The notes beneath the pieces are model-generated. The model saw nothing but the letters and a program-made list of their open reading frames with translations, was not told where the DNA came from and did not search any database. From Orthonyx spaldingii (taxonomy: Eukaryota > Chordata > Aves > Passeriformes > Orthonychidae), in assembly GCA_013397795.1 (NCBI GenBank), contig VZTJ01005931.1, positions 49,911 to 113,910 on the forward strand: 64,000 nt of DNA, in the 5' to 3' direction. Below are positions 26,345 through 39,242 of the stretch, in pieces; positions within the stretch are counted from its first letter, which is position 1; every line of letters starts with the position of its first letter. The translations under genes were made by a program, and so were the position numbers.

Positions 26345-27465
26345 AGGAGGAGAGGCTGTGGCACAAAGAAATCCTTTTCCATAGGTATGTGTATACGTAT
26401 ATATGAACATATGTTGAATGTTTAGATTAACTCCCTCCTATCCAATATATAAAATGCACAGGTGTATAACTTGAACCCGAGATTTTACCTCTGACAATCC
26501 CTCTGCTCCCCCAAATACCTTTGTCCCAGGCAGTCCCACTGGAAAAGCAAATGAAAAAGCAAACCAAACCCAAGCCAGCAGTACAGAAACAGCCAGGCTT
26601 TCTTACAAACTGCCATTCAAGAGCCCTGTAACTGAATGCACAGGGCTGCAGTTAGTTCTTCCCTGGGGAATTTGTCTCTCCCACTCCCGCAGCAGACTGA
26701 CACTGGGAAAGCAGTTCTCTGGCAGGAGCAGCCTGGCCCTGCCCATGCTGACCTGCCCTCAATGGCACTATGCACTGCCTTCACCTACAAAGCGTCTGCA
26801 CAGGGAGCTAAGGAGGATCTTAATGAGGGAAAAGGAGCCACAGCTGGAGGATGAATGCTGAGCTAACAAAATCCAGAGGCAAACCCACACCAGGAGGTGT
26901 TGACTTTGTTGTTTCCTGCATGTGCAGTTGACATCAGTTAATGCATTCAAATGGCTAATGTGTCATTAAAGGAAAATGGGATTGAAATGAAGGATTCTGG
27001 ATATGGGAGGCAAGCCCCTTAAATTCCCTGCTGTAAATGCTGGGTTTGTGAATGAGCCACTGCCACCAGGTACTTTGGAGGAAAAGCCTAGCTAATAATT
27101 GGAGAAAATGGCATGGCACAAAACTCTCCAAGCACTTGGCCTGAAGGCTGTGTGTCCATTACAGGAAATTAGAAAGTCAAAAGAGACGCAATGTAATTTC
27201 TCTGTAGTTGCATTAACCATATCCCCAGCATTAGCAGTGTGGTTCACTTTAGTATAATAAAGCACCTTATTCCACACCATCACAGCTAAGTATCCTCATC
27301 AGATGGAGCATCATAGTGGCTAGAATTCACTTTTCCATTAAGGAGATCGAGCATCTTGCTAAGACATTAGTCTATAGCTCCAGCAATGTTTTGATTGTTT
27401 TTTAGAGGGCGGAGCTTGGTGATAAACATTTACCCTCCCAGCCACAGAGGAACTTTTAATTTAGT

Positions 27466-27478
27466 AAAAAAAAAAAAA
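27466..27478 (+). repeat. A13 homopolymer
   Basis: Thirteen consecutive A residues after TTTAGT. No retroposon body is recognised upstream. Confidence 0.9.
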
Positions 27479-30399
27479 CCTTTTCATTTCTACTATTTGG
27501 CAACTGCCTTGGTAAAATATTTTGTCTAAATTACAGTGTTAATCCAGTTGTTTCAGTGCACAAAAATTGTTCCTTTCTAGACACCAGAACTGGTTTCCTT
27601 GTGAGGCTTTGTTGCATTAACTCTTTGGGAGCCCTAAAATCAACATAGCTGTCAAGGTATGGGTCTTTTCTTTTTTTGACCTGAAGCACTGCCTGAAGTT
27701 TGGATAAATTAAAATCTGAACTGGACTCTTCTGAGAGGTGCAGGGGGATAGGACAAGCAACAATGGATGCAAGTTGGTATGCAGGAAGTTTGGATTAGAT
27801 ATTTGACTTCTTTTTCCACAGGAAGGGCAGTCAAAACACTGTATCAAGAGCCCACAGAACCTGCGGTCTCCATCCTCAGCAGTATTAGAACCCCATATGG
27901 ACAAGGCTCTGCACAACCTCATTTAATTGGTGCTGCTTTGTGCAGCGGTTGCCCTACGTGACCCCTGAGTCCCTCCCAGTCTGAATTATTCTGTGATTTT
28001 GTCATCAACACAGAGAACAAGAGAAGGGGGAAAGCAGCATAGGCAATTTTACAAGCTCTTCATATTCACTGAACTCCAGAGCCAGAGAAGACCAAGCTGC
28101 ATCCCCAAACTTCCTAGACTGATAGCCTCTACCAAAGTACATATGGATGCCTGGGAGCTGCACCAGCTGCTGAAGGGGGCAGCTGCATAAGAACATTCTT
28201 TCTCCATGTTTGGGAGCCTGGGAGGGCTGAGGGTTTTTTAAGCATTTTTTGTATCTGTGGGCATTGCCACACACCCTTTGGAGCATCATATGTGATGTCT
28301 TTCTGGAGTGATGCTGAGAGCTCTCTGGCTGAAAAGTCCTGAGGTTGGTGTCACAAAGCCAAACTGTTCTCTCAGGTCTGCTCCAACCACTCTGAGGTTT
28401 GGCTGGGTGGGTATAGCCAAGACCACAATTAAAAATGAGGATTTCTGCAGTTCATTTAACTGGTAGAAAATTCTGCTTGCCTTTTAGACCTTGAAGTAAT
28501 TTTAACTCCTTGCTGACATATGTCCATATTGGGGATTTATATATTTATGTATCTGTAAAAGCAGTAAAACAATATACAGATGGGTGTTAGAATGCCAGTG
28601 ATTAGCAAGAGCTTTTGAGTCTACCTTAAACCCAGGCTGTTATTGTGGCTTGTTTACTCTCACTTCTAGCTACATTTTACTGTTTGGTTTCCTAAATCTC
28701 AGCAGGGAAAGGATAGCTTAGCTCCCTTGAAGACTGTGCTGCTCTGAAATGATGACTGTTGCTGTGGGGGAAGGGGTTGCACTCTCTGTGACATGATTTG
28801 TAGGACCCTCTATAAATCATTTACCAGCATGCCTTCACTGTAAGCTTACAATTTGTGGAGCTTTAAGAAATGTAAGGAATAACTATGCTCAAAGGAAGAA
28901 AAACTAAACCAAACCAAAACAACAGATGAAGAGGACATCTCTAAATCCCTTGCCTGGAAAAACCAAAAGCCTGTATTTAAGTCACAGGGACAAGCACTGA
29001 AAGCATTTTAATGGGTGAGTGCCTGCCTGCACCACCACCACGTGTTGTACAAATCACAGCTTCGTGGCTTCAGAACAGATGGGGAGGGGGTTTGGCCAGC
29101 CCTGCACAGGCAGTGCGGCTGTGACCCTTGTGCCTCCCTCTTCAAGTCCTTAATAAATCATCCTGCCATGCTCATAAAGTGGAGTTGAAAAGCAAAGCAA
29201 AGGCCTGAGCATGCAAATGCAATTGGAAAATCAAGGGATTCTAAAAGGGGAGGGCAATACCTTCTATTTCTGTCACAGGGCAACACCCACATATGGTTGC
29301 AGATAACACTGGAGCAACCACTGGGGAGCTAACGTGGAGGCATTACATTTTTCTTACTGCTGAAGGAGATGTCTGGCATCATTCTTATGCCAAATGAAAA
29401 TGCTGATACAGATTTTAAGTGATAATTAATGTCAGTCAGCATTATTATAAATAGAAATCCTGTCTCAAAAATATTTCTCTTTTTGATGATGGATTTGGTG
29501 ATACAGCGATCCTCCTTCCCTTGTCAGGTGCTTCAGTTAGTGCTGTACAGCAAGGTGATTAAAAAATAAGCACTCCACAATATCAGTAAAAATTGCATTA
29601 AATGGATGGAGAAGTGAGGTATTTTTGAGTAGGATTCAAACAAGATGTTTCCATTGCAGGTCAGAAGTGATCAAGACATTGAAAGCATTTTCTACCCAAG
29701 ACGCACCATGAAATCGAAATGATGTGACAGGTAGCAACAGGTCTGCCTCAAGGATGGGGCAAACAGCACCAAATATGCTGATGAAGCCGAGGAGTTAATT
29801 TTTCCCCATTTTACTGGCTGAAAGAGACAGGCCCTGGGGATTCACTCTATTATCTCCCATGGAGCACAGTACCTTCCCAGGGCAGATCTGCTGTGGAACT
29901 GGAAAAGGAGGCACTAGATCAGCATTCTGTATTTAGTGATAGGCAAAAAAAGTGCTTCAGAGAAACTGTTTATCATGTAGAAGATGGTGCAACATTTGGT
30001 AAGGTAGGTTCACTCAAACAAATTGTATCTAAATACAGGCTTGTGTAAAGGATAGGGATGCAGAGTGGAAGTCACTCCTGGAAATGGGCAAGCAGGGTAA
30101 TCCCACAATAATAGCAAAGGCTTTAAGGTCATAATGGAGAAGCAGCTGAACACAGGTTGTGAGGGTAAAGCTGCACTAAAAAGAGGTAAAATAACTGCTA
30201 TATAAAAAGAAAAGTATGTGAGCAGATTCAGGCATGGGCTTCTTAGGTTGTATGTAGTCGAGATAAGGCCAGTTCCTAATAACATTCAGCTTCAGAACTT
30301 ATCTTTTTAAATAAGGGTGTAGCAAAATTTGTGACTGCACAGAAAAAAGCCAAAACGTCACAGCAAGTGACGCAAAAATGGCACTTAAGAGCTGAAGAA

Positions 30400-30760
30400 A
30401 GTGCTTTAAAGTGAGAAACAGAGAGAACACAATCTGTTTAGCCTATCAAAAAAAATAAAGGACTGAAAGGTGACTTGATTACAATGTGCTATTACGTTCA
30501 TGAAACAGTGGGAATCATGAAGCATTTTAGCATGGGCAGTAACAAGGCCTAGTAACTGGAATCTCGAGACAAACAAATCTGACATGGTAGGAATACCTTT
30601 TTAAGAAGAAGGATCTAAAGTTGTCATGAAGGTATCAATGGAAATAACGAATCCTCCACCTCTTAGTGTCTTCTGATCAGGTCATACAGCTTGACTTCAA
30701 GCAGAAGTCGTGTTTTTGTCATACACACCACTAGTATCTCCCTCATTTTTATGAAAGTCA
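30400..30760 (+). mobile_element. Ancient CR1/L3-like LINE fragment
   Basis: Seen: ACACAATCTGTTTAGCCTATC, then GGTGACTTGATTACAATGTG, later AACTGGAATCTCGAGACAAA, GTATCAATGGAAATAACGAA and TCCTCCACC. Known: old amniote CR1 ORF2 has, in this order, ACCATCTGTTTAGCTTATCA, GGTGACTTGATTACAGTCTA, GGCTGGAAGTTGAAGCTAGACAAATTCAGACTGG, then CATTGGAACAATTTACC and TGGATTCTCCATC. The order and spacing agree, so I infer a plus-strand fragment. It is much more diverged than the CR1 copies at 9082-11048 and so is older. Ends are approximate. Confidence 0.7.
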
Positions 30761-33167
30761 TTCTTTAGCGTTTCTAATGACTGAGACCTTTTGTGGCAAT
30801 AAATAGAAGGGAACAACAGACAAGCCCAGAAATTATTCCCCTGAATACTTTTAAGTACTCAGTAATTACAGCAAGTTTTAAATAACTGAAGAAAGTAGTT
30901 TGCACAAAACCTCTGATCTGCATTCTTTAAAAGAAATTCCTGGCTCACAAGTTTCTTTCTTTCTGTTCCTTGTAGAATCATTGGCAGGAACACAACAGCA
31001 TTTAGCAGGTTTTCCCCAGTGCTGCAGCTCTTGATGGCAAAGACTGAGGTTTCAGAAATGCCCTAGGAAGGCTGTCAGGAGCCAGTGGGCATCAGGCAGT
31101 GCCAGCCAAGAGCAGCCTCCCTACCAGCCTGTGCGATAGCTACTCTAATCACCATCCCTACAGACCTTAGCCCAGGTAAGACTCAAGGGAACATTTTCTT
31201 CTGCATTTATGCCAGCATTAATGCTACAAATTTTGGTTTCCCTTGTCCAAGACATCGAAACTGATCCTGCCTGTGGGATACAGGATTCTCTTTTCAAGAA
31301 ATAATATCTAGAGAATGATCAAAGGCATCCATAGTCAGTGGATTAAATGGAAGCTGTGGATGCTGGCTTATATTAGCTTCCAATTGAGTGTCTGCTGCTG
31401 ATTTTGAAGTGCCTAAACTAAAGACACTAGATATTGAAAATGTTGCCTAGCTGTGCTTGATCTCCATGTCCCAGAGGAGTAAAGAAAGCAATAAAAACTA
31501 ATACTGTCAGGAACTGCAACATGCCCCTAGTGACAATGCACAGGGAGCAAACAAAGCAGAGTAGGAAGCTGTTCCCCCAACCCACCATAACAATGTTCAT
31601 GTGCAAGATCCTGCTTTGCACCATTTTCAGGGTGACTATGGAATTTATTCCAAACATATAGCAGGAGCTACAGAGTAGTGAATGTGAAAAATAGGAGAGA
31701 CACAAATTATAATGTAATCAGCTAGGGAAGAGACTGAGAAAAGTGCTGGAGCAGCAGACTAATGCTCAGGGACACCCTGACGTGAGTTCTGTGATAGAGA
31801 ATGAACATTTGGGACTGAGGTATTTGAACTTCCTACTCAGATTCCTGCAGCCAGCCTGAGTTTGCTGATTTGATTAAAGATTGACTGTGCCCATGTGAAT
31901 TTAAATTGATTTCTCATTGCAGCATGAATCTCTCCCTCCTTCCTTCTCTCCCTGCGAGAGAAGGCACAACAGCTGAACTCACCTTTACAAGTCATGCTGA
32001 CATAGGAGAAAGAAGTTAAATGGGAGAAAGAGGCTTATGGGATAATGAGCAAATATTTTGTAATTAGTGGTGAACTGAGTATTTCTCCTGTTTTCTGCTC
32101 CAGATCCTGTTTGACAGAAGAGAAAGGAGGCAGGACTGGGATGGGGTAGGAGAGCACTGGGGTGAATGGGATTCCACCAAGTGGTTTTTCTCCTGCTATG
32201 AGCCCTAATCTCTCATAGCTGGGTCTTCTCCTCGCTGTGATATGCACAATTTTCATTTTTCCCTCTCTGCTGCAACAAGCATTAATTTAAAATTCCCGCA
32301 GGCATAGCTTTGGAGGCCTCCTAGTTTCCTAAGGAAAAGTAAGCCAGGTGAACCATGAATTCACCCTATAGGTGACAGGGACATTTTCTGACTGGTTTTC
32401 CCTTACCTTTAGCTTCGTTCAACCCTCCAATATCATTGATGCATTAGTGAAGTGCCTCAAATCTGCAAGCAACATAATTTGCTCGACGATCAGCAAAAAC
32501 TAAAAAACATAGCTTAATAGACAACAAGGTTAGAGCAGCTGGCAGTGCTGCACAAATCTGGCACTCTTGCTGCTGAGTTTATTAGACGTTTTATAGTCCT
32601 GGGAACTAAAGATAATGGATCCCGTTCCCATATGCTGCATCAACAAGAGCTGGGACTTCGTCATGCCATTGATCTATGAGGTAGCAGTGAATACAACCCA
32701 GATACAAATGCTAAAATGAATCAATCCTAAGGTGTTAAAGAGACACCATGAAGCACTTTCCAGTTTTCAGTTCTTGCTTTCTAATCTCTATTCCATGAAA
32801 TAGTCTCCCAAGGGCTTTTAAATACAACAGTTTGCTGCAGACTTTGGGATCAGGTTGAGAGGAATTGCCCCTGTGGATCAGAGAATAGAAATGAAATTTA
32901 GAGCCCATTACTCTTAGTAGGCACTTGTGAGCTCCACCCATTCCCTGTGAAGCAAAAAGCTTTTGGGGATTGCGTTAATTTTTAAGAACTGCTGTGTGAT
33001 TACAGATTTACTGTAGGGTTCATAAAGCTATTCTCCTTGGATGACTGGAAAACAAAGTTTGATTTGTTTCCAAGTACAGAAAACTATAAGTATCTGCAGC
33101 CAAGAGAATTTTTAAAAAATGAAGCAGACTTTAGTCTGAACCTGACCGATAACGAGTACTACTCAGG

Positions 33168-33215
33168 TGCTAACATTGGCTACTTCAGAAACTATGATAC
33201 CTTCCAATGTTAGCA
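33168..33215. repeat. Inverted repeat: 12-bp perfect stem, 24-nt loop
   Basis: Left arm TGCTAACATTGG at 33168-33179 and right arm CCAATGTTAGCA at 33204-33215 are exact reverse complements, separated by 24 bases. Outside the stem a G-U pair and three more base pairs can form around one mismatch (about 17 bp in all). This is short for a microRNA precursor. Confidence 0.9.
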
Positions 33216-36203
33216 TGTGAAACTGCCATGGTTGCTGCAGTCTCAAATCCATTTCTATTGAATCTACACCAATATGCTCTATTTTAGCCATTTAAAACAC
33301 CTAATACTCAATATCCACAAATTGTTTTAAAGCAAGCATGCAAGGAAAACTCTAAAATAACAGCCTCTAGACTGACACCTGAAATAGAAAACAGAGACAA
33401 GAGAAAAAATGCTGATATGAAATCAGTTATCAAAGCAAGGAGAGACTGTCTAGCTATGTACACAAAATGAAAGTTTCACCAAGACATTATCGCATAAAGT
33501 AGTTTAGAGAGTTCCTACTCAAACACAGTGTTATGAAAAGGAAAGACAATCAGCTCACTCCTCCTGATTATGGATGCCAAGAGGAGCTGATGATGGCCTC
33601 AGGCGCTTTCATGGCTCCATATGCCCAAAATCTCTTCAAAAATCACATCAAGTGGCATTTGGTATTTAACCTTGCTGTGCCCTTTACGGCAGGAAATAAT
33701 GCTACTTGGGTGCAACAGCTCCACAAAATCATGAGTATTTTTCAGTAATTAGTATCAAGTAAATAACTCAAAAAAGCTGGATGGAGAACTAAAAAAGAGA
33801 CTAATGTACTCATTAGTAACGTAAATTATTTTCTCCTGTATGTATCTGAATGGATAGGCAAATAATGAGTCTCCTAGATTTGTGGAGCATCTCACACAGG
33901 GGAGAAGACCTGATTGCTGTGCACATTGCACCATTCTGTTAATTTGGACAATGAAACCCAACAGCTGTTTAACAACACACCCAAGTTTATAACCTGAGAA
34001 GCAGTGTAATTATTTTGAGACAAGTTAGAATGCTAGTGCTAGTACATGGATTTAAGAGATGAGTTTCTCAATGGCTCTATGAAATCCAGACTTGGCTTGC
34101 AGGAGCAAAACAAAAAAACTGGGTGCAGGGAAGGACTCAAGCTTTGCCTGATTCCTGCAAGTCATGTGGCAGATATTTTATTGGTGCTGGTCAAGAAAAA
34201 GTGCATTTCAATTTTCAACACTAAAGAAAGCTTATTAGGAAAGCTTCCCATTAGGATGCTCCTTTGTAGGTGTGGTAGCTGTTTGAACTTCTGACTCAAA
34301 AGAATACAGCAAAAGCTAATTTAGGTACAAGGAGAATAATACAAATATTGGGTTTGGTAAAATTCTGTTGGCCCCAAAAGAAATCATCTGAAAATTCCAG
34401 TATAGATGATAATTTGATGAAAGTGTAAAAGAGAAGTTAGCAGAGTTCAAACTGAAGTCTCCAATAGCAGTCAGGCTGTGATTGACACATGCCTTATGTG
34501 AACAGCTCAAAGGGTTCCTGTCAAAGTTAAAAACAGCCCAAAATAATTTTATTTGTTACTACAAATAAGTCATGTTGTGCTTATTTGAAATACATTTTTT
34601 TCATATTTTTCTGAAAAAGCTTCCTTTTTAAACAATAATTTTAAATGTAGCGATTATCTGAGCACCTGATGCCCAGAACACTGTTCCCATCACACGACTG
34701 TAATTCTCACCCCAGCGCGTAGATACGGTCATAAACATATGCCCTAACTATAGGCTAGCCACTTCACACCAGGAAAACCTCATGTGCTGAAGAGAGAGGT
34801 GAGCATCACACCACACAACCCAGTGTCCAGAATGAAGGGCATCAGATGAACAGAGTTTTATCCCTAATTCTGCTACTCACATGTTGCCATTGACCAGCTG
34901 AGCTGATGACTCTGAACTTATTACTGCCCCAAGCTGGGGTTGTAGGCATTTAGGTTTGCATGTGAATGATGCCCATGGCAGAGGGTTGCAACATGCAGAG
35001 TCATGAACTGGCTGCAGCCTGAAAACGGAGAAGTGGAGAAAAATCATCATGAAATGCTGTGAACTACAGTAACACTCGTGTGCAAACACTGCTAAAATAA
35101 AAAGCTTCATGAAGATCAGACAAGAGATCTCATTTGAATCCTGGCAAAAAACCCCAAACATTTTCCCAAGATTTGAGAGATTTACATGGAATTGTTTTCC
35201 TGATGGGCTTTCCCTTGCACCTGTCCTCACACAATGAGGTGGGCCATTCATCCATTCAGTTGGGTCCCATTGCACAACCCTCCTGCTTTTGTCCTGGTTC
35301 AGTCCCTCAGTCTTTCCTCATTAAGTGAATGATTTAATCTTAAGAGCTCACTAGCTCAGTGACTCCTATCCAGCAAAACTAGCTCCCAGTCTTTCCCTGC
35401 TGGTACTTGCCGCCCCAAAGGCAAAGCAATAAAGCACAGCCTTGCCAGCTTGGTCCCCCCCTTTACCTGGGCAGGTTTAGCCTCTCTTCTCTGCTCAGAA
35501 GGTTTTCCTGGCTGCTGAAACCTTTTACCAGCCCTGCTGCCTGGCTGAGCAGGTGGCTTGGTGCGTGGGAACAAGCTGGACAGCTGCCCTTCCACCTGCT
35601 TCTGCCAGAAAAATGTGCTGCACCCCAGGAGCCTTGAGATGACATTCAGCCCCTTGCCTGTGTGCAGAGACCTCCTAACCCCTGCACAGCCCCAGAGGAC
35701 AAAGTGTGAATCAAGACGTTGTTAACATGGCACAGAGTGAAGATCTGGAGGAGCCTGAACAGCTCCATGGGGGCAGAGTCTGGCCATGGGGGCAGTGGAG
35801 CTACTAAGACCAGGCTGCACCTCAACAGCACAGGTCAGTCCGCACCAGTCCTCCCATAATCCCCATACCGAACTGTCCAAGCCATACATGAAACCCCCCA
35901 AATAATTAATCATCATCTACTGTAGCAGCCACTAGCATGAAAATAAATAAGACATCCCAACAGAGGAAGATAATTTCACGTTTACGCTTCCAAGAGAAAA
36001 GGGAATTTAAAACAAACAAAACATCTTTTTTTCCCTGCAGAAAGAGAAACTGCCTGTCAAAGCAGGACCGTAGCGACACTGAGGACTCTGTGCAAAATTC
36101 TTCTGTTTGCTTCTGCATTTGATTAGCTGCCTGTGTTATGTGTTTTAATTTCCTGCCATTGAAGCACATTGCTGTCATGGTGATAGATGCTATAGAAATG
36201 AGT

Positions 36204-36220
36204 AAAATAAATAAATAAAA
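36204..36220 (+). repeat. Short (AAAT)n patch
   Basis: AAAATAAATAAATAAAA, about four AAAT units. Too short to be notably polymorphic. Confidence 0.85.
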
Positions 36221-37497
36221 GTTCAGAACACTTTTGACCAAGTCTGCGCTAATTAGTGCATAAGACAAACAGAAAAATGTTTTCTGGGATTTGTGTCAAC
36301 TGCATCCAGATTTCTCCCTTGCTTCTCAGATATCAGCAAAACCCTTTCTAGAAATGGAAAGAAAGAAAGGCAGTAGATGGTGCTGGGAATACTCAGAGTA
36401 AGATGTCTCCATTCAGACCCAGATATTAGTAGCAAACCGTGGAGCAGTGAATATTTAATGTATGGTAGTAGAAGAGCAAGGAAGGCAATATTGCAAAATG
36501 ACTGGTAAAGGCTAACCAGAAACCATTCAGAACTTGTGTGGGTGGGATGCTACCTGTGATGGCAAAAGCTGATCTAGCAGGAATAGGAGGAAGTGGGAGG
36601 GCAAGGCGAAGGAGGCTATCCCTCGGCAGAAACATGGGAGGATGGAGATTAATCTTGTTAACATAGTTTATAACACCAAAATTATGGTGTGGTGCTGTTC
36701 ATCTCTACTGGACTTTATAAAAAAACCCAAAATAGTAATAGTTGTAACTAGCACAGGGTTCAACCAAAGGTATCCTAAGAGTTTCACAGGCATAAAACTG
36801 TCTGTATTTTCAAAGTGAGGAAAGGATTTCTCTGATTGACAGCCGGAAAGAAATACATAAAAATAGCTCCTTTCCAAAACCAAAGAGGAGTTGTTATTTC
36901 TTCCAGAGCTTCTACCACAAGCCATCATCATGCCCCCCTGGCTGCCTTTCCTCTAGAGATTCAAAGGTACAACACATATCCTCAAGCCATGTAATATCAC
37001 TGCTATTGCTCTGTCTATGCAGTTCTGGTCAAATTTTCTTTGATCAGGAAATTAATCTTAGTTGGAAATAGGAAACCAAAAGGATATTTACTGGATGCAG
37101 TGTATATTAAATTAGCAGATGTTTAGTATTTTTTTGCAGGGTACCATCATTTCTTAGACAATCTCAATTTGGGCTATAAGTGTAAATTCTAATCTCAGTA
37201 ATAACATCTCCCATCACAATGCACTGCCACCCGCATATACTTTGCAACGCAAATTGCCTGAAACACATCCTTCCTTTCAGCCCACACCATTAAATGGAGG
37301 TGAAATCTCACAGCTTGCATTTTTGGCTTTGCTCAATCTAACCTGTAGACTTTGACCTCAAGTCCACCATAGTAACTGAATCTCTGCTGTTGATAAAACC
37401 TTGCTAGGAATTATGTCTGTATAGAGCATGAAAGTTTTATCAGTGCTGCTTTTGTTACAATCTGGAAGGAGTTGCTAACCAGTCAGTGTTGGCTGCA

Positions 37498-37514
37498 TTT
37501 TTTTTTTTTTTTTT
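37498..37514 (+). repeat. T17 homopolymer
   Basis: Seventeen consecutive T residues preceded by GGCTGCA. No minus-strand retroposon body is recognised next to it. Confidence 0.9.
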
Positions 37515-38973
37515 GGATGGCAGTAGTCTGTACAGGGAGGTGTGCAGGGCTAACAGAGGAGCAAGTGCACTGCCAACATAGCTATGCTGTAAGGGCTGTA
37601 AGTAAAGAAGCACAGAGTAAAGTGTTGGGATTCAAGGGACCCTGTAATACCCATTCATTCAAGGATGGACCTGCTCTGGGCACCTGTTGGTCAGCATTGG
37701 CAACTGTGGTATCATTATCCCAGATCTCACATGTGTTTTGCTAAATTCACCTCTCGACTGAATCTTTTGGTCTCAGGCAAGTCAGAAAAATTACCCTCCA
37801 AAACTTATGCAGGTGTCACCAGATGACTTGACAAAAGCAGACACCAATTATGCAAGGACTAGCATCTTCCACAGCTGTCTCCAACATGGCTTATGCCACT
37901 TTGTCTGCAGGAGGAGTGAAGCTTCAGCCACAAAAATCCCATCTGCCATGTCAGAAACCTGCAGTGGCTAAACCTGACTATCACCAGCTGGTGGTCACTG
38001 CCATCAGCAGCCACAGCCCATACTTTGACCAAGGGGAGTTCCAGATTTGCTGCATCATCTCGTTGTGTTTTGGACATGTCTTCTTCTTGCCACAGGTAGT
38101 GCAATGGCCCAGGAAGGCAGAGGCAGCTATCAGGGAGGCAAGGAAAGGCTGAGGAAAGCAAAAAGTGACAGCTGGAGGCTATGGAAAGCTGTAGGGAACA
38201 GGGGGAAGGTGTAGGACATAGTTTACAGGCTGGCACAGCCTTCAGCCACTTTGTACAGAGACAGCCCCATCTGCAGCAGGCTCAGACTGAAAGCCAGTTG
38301 TGCCCCAAGGCACCTAGAGAACAAACTGGGTAGCTGGGAGGGAAAATGCATTCCATGGCAGATACATCGCTATGAAAATAGTCCAACCTGCTGATTGGAC
38401 AGCCTGCACAGATCTCACTAATGCAGCAGGCTGAGCAACGAAGGTGTCAATTTACCAGAGCACAGCACATGTATGCAGAGACTGGCAGGGAAGACGTACG
38501 TGAGTGGGAGAAGTTAAGTCCATCATTGCCTCCAATGCAAAGTTCAGGAGGGAGAAGTTTAATGCACTCCAGGAGGTTACTGAATATGCAATTTGGATTG
38601 CTTATCCACATGCCTTTTCCAGCAGACTGAAGTGTTTGTGGTGAGGGGCAGGGGGTTCCTGCTGCTGGGTGATGGAGACCCCAGCAATGCCATGGTCAAA
38701 GTGGCAAAGGAGCACCTTGCTTGAGGTGGGTTCCAATGTGAAGTCCACTGTTGGGGTAGCTGAGCCCATCCTGAGACGTTGGTGGGACTCTGCTCTGCTC
38801 TATGAAACCACCCCTTGGAAAGCAAATGGTCTCTCCCTAGGTTACCCTACCTGGATATGTTAATTCTCCTATATTCATTGGCCTTAACCTGTTCCCTAAC
38901 CCTATCCCTCTCTCCTTCTGTATCCCCCCGCCCCTCTCTCCACCCCTGTGCCCTCTGCCCTCTGGCTGGTGAC

Positions 38974-38980
38974 CTATAAC
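38974..38980 (+). promoter_or_regulatory. TATA-like box of the LTR-like unit
   Basis: CTATAAC lies 55 bp before the AATAAA at 39029, placing a cap site near 39003 and the signal within a short R region. Activity is not known. Confidence 0.45.
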
Positions 38981-39028
38981 AAGGGTTTCACAAGGTCATT
39001 TGGCTCTTTCACCTCTGGACACCTCCGG

Positions 39029-39034
39029 AATAAA
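39029..39034 (+). terminator. Poly(A) signal of the LTR-like unit
   Basis: AATAAA followed within 15 bp by GTCTTCGG. In an LTR this would direct 3'-end formation about 15-25 bp downstream. Confidence 0.5.
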
Positions 39035-39242
39035 GTGTCTTCGGAATTCCATGCGATTGAGCCCTCTGTTTGAACCCTGGTAAGGCACGATCTATCTAGC
39101 TGGGGGGACGTGGATACACACCAGAGCACCGCCTGGTGTAGGACAGGGCTGTCTGCACAGTACCCAACTAGTGCTGGCCAGAGTGGACTTACGGAGCCTC
39201 CAAGACACTCCTGGTAAAAGTAGAAGCCTCTATCCACCTCAC

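Larger units (their letters stand above)
20312..30399. other. Long unique noncoding stretch
   Basis: About 10 kb with no recognisable interspersed repeat. It includes a 15-bp tandem duplication at 26315-26344, an A13 run at 27466-27478 and one exact octamer ATGCAAAT near 29214 in an otherwise unremarkable segment. Open frames up to 110 codons occur on both strands without domain content. Confidence 0.55.
30761..38857. other. Unique noncoding DNA
   Basis: No gene or clear repeat family recognised. It holds a 12-bp-stem hairpin at 33168-33215, an (AAAT)n patch at 36204-36220 and a T17 run at 37498-37514. The segment 37850-38860, just left of the LTR-like unit, is more GC-rich than its surroundings and has overlapping open frames of 100-125 codons on both strands. 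Nothing in it matches a family I know, and no retroviral polypurine tract precedes 38858. Confidence 0.5.
38858..39242 (+). mobile_element. LTR-like unit (probable solo LTR of an endogenous retrovirus)
   Basis: Seen: TGTTAATTC at 38858, a C/T-rich U3-like stretch with C runs, CTATAAC at 38974-38980 as TATA box, and AATAAAGTGTCTTCGGAATT with the signal at 39029-39034. A U5-like GAGCCCTCTGTTTGAACCC follows. The TATA-to-poly(A) spacing of about 55 bp suits a short R region. Known: bird ERV LTRs often carry AATAAAG-GTCTTCGG followed by a GAGCCCTC U5. No gag, pol or env sequence and no primer-binding site follow, so it would be solo. The right boundary and target-site duplication are not resolved; the end may be anywhere from about 39115 to 39245. 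Confidence 0.6.

Noticed and set aside
32440..32510. Minus-strand Phe-Ala-Asp text as a reverse-transcriptase motif
   Set aside because: The second Asp is missing and the surrounding order does not fit LINE ORF2.
38858..39242. Full provirus at the LTR-like unit
   Set aside because: No primer-binding site, polypurine tract or gag/pol/env-like sequence on either side.
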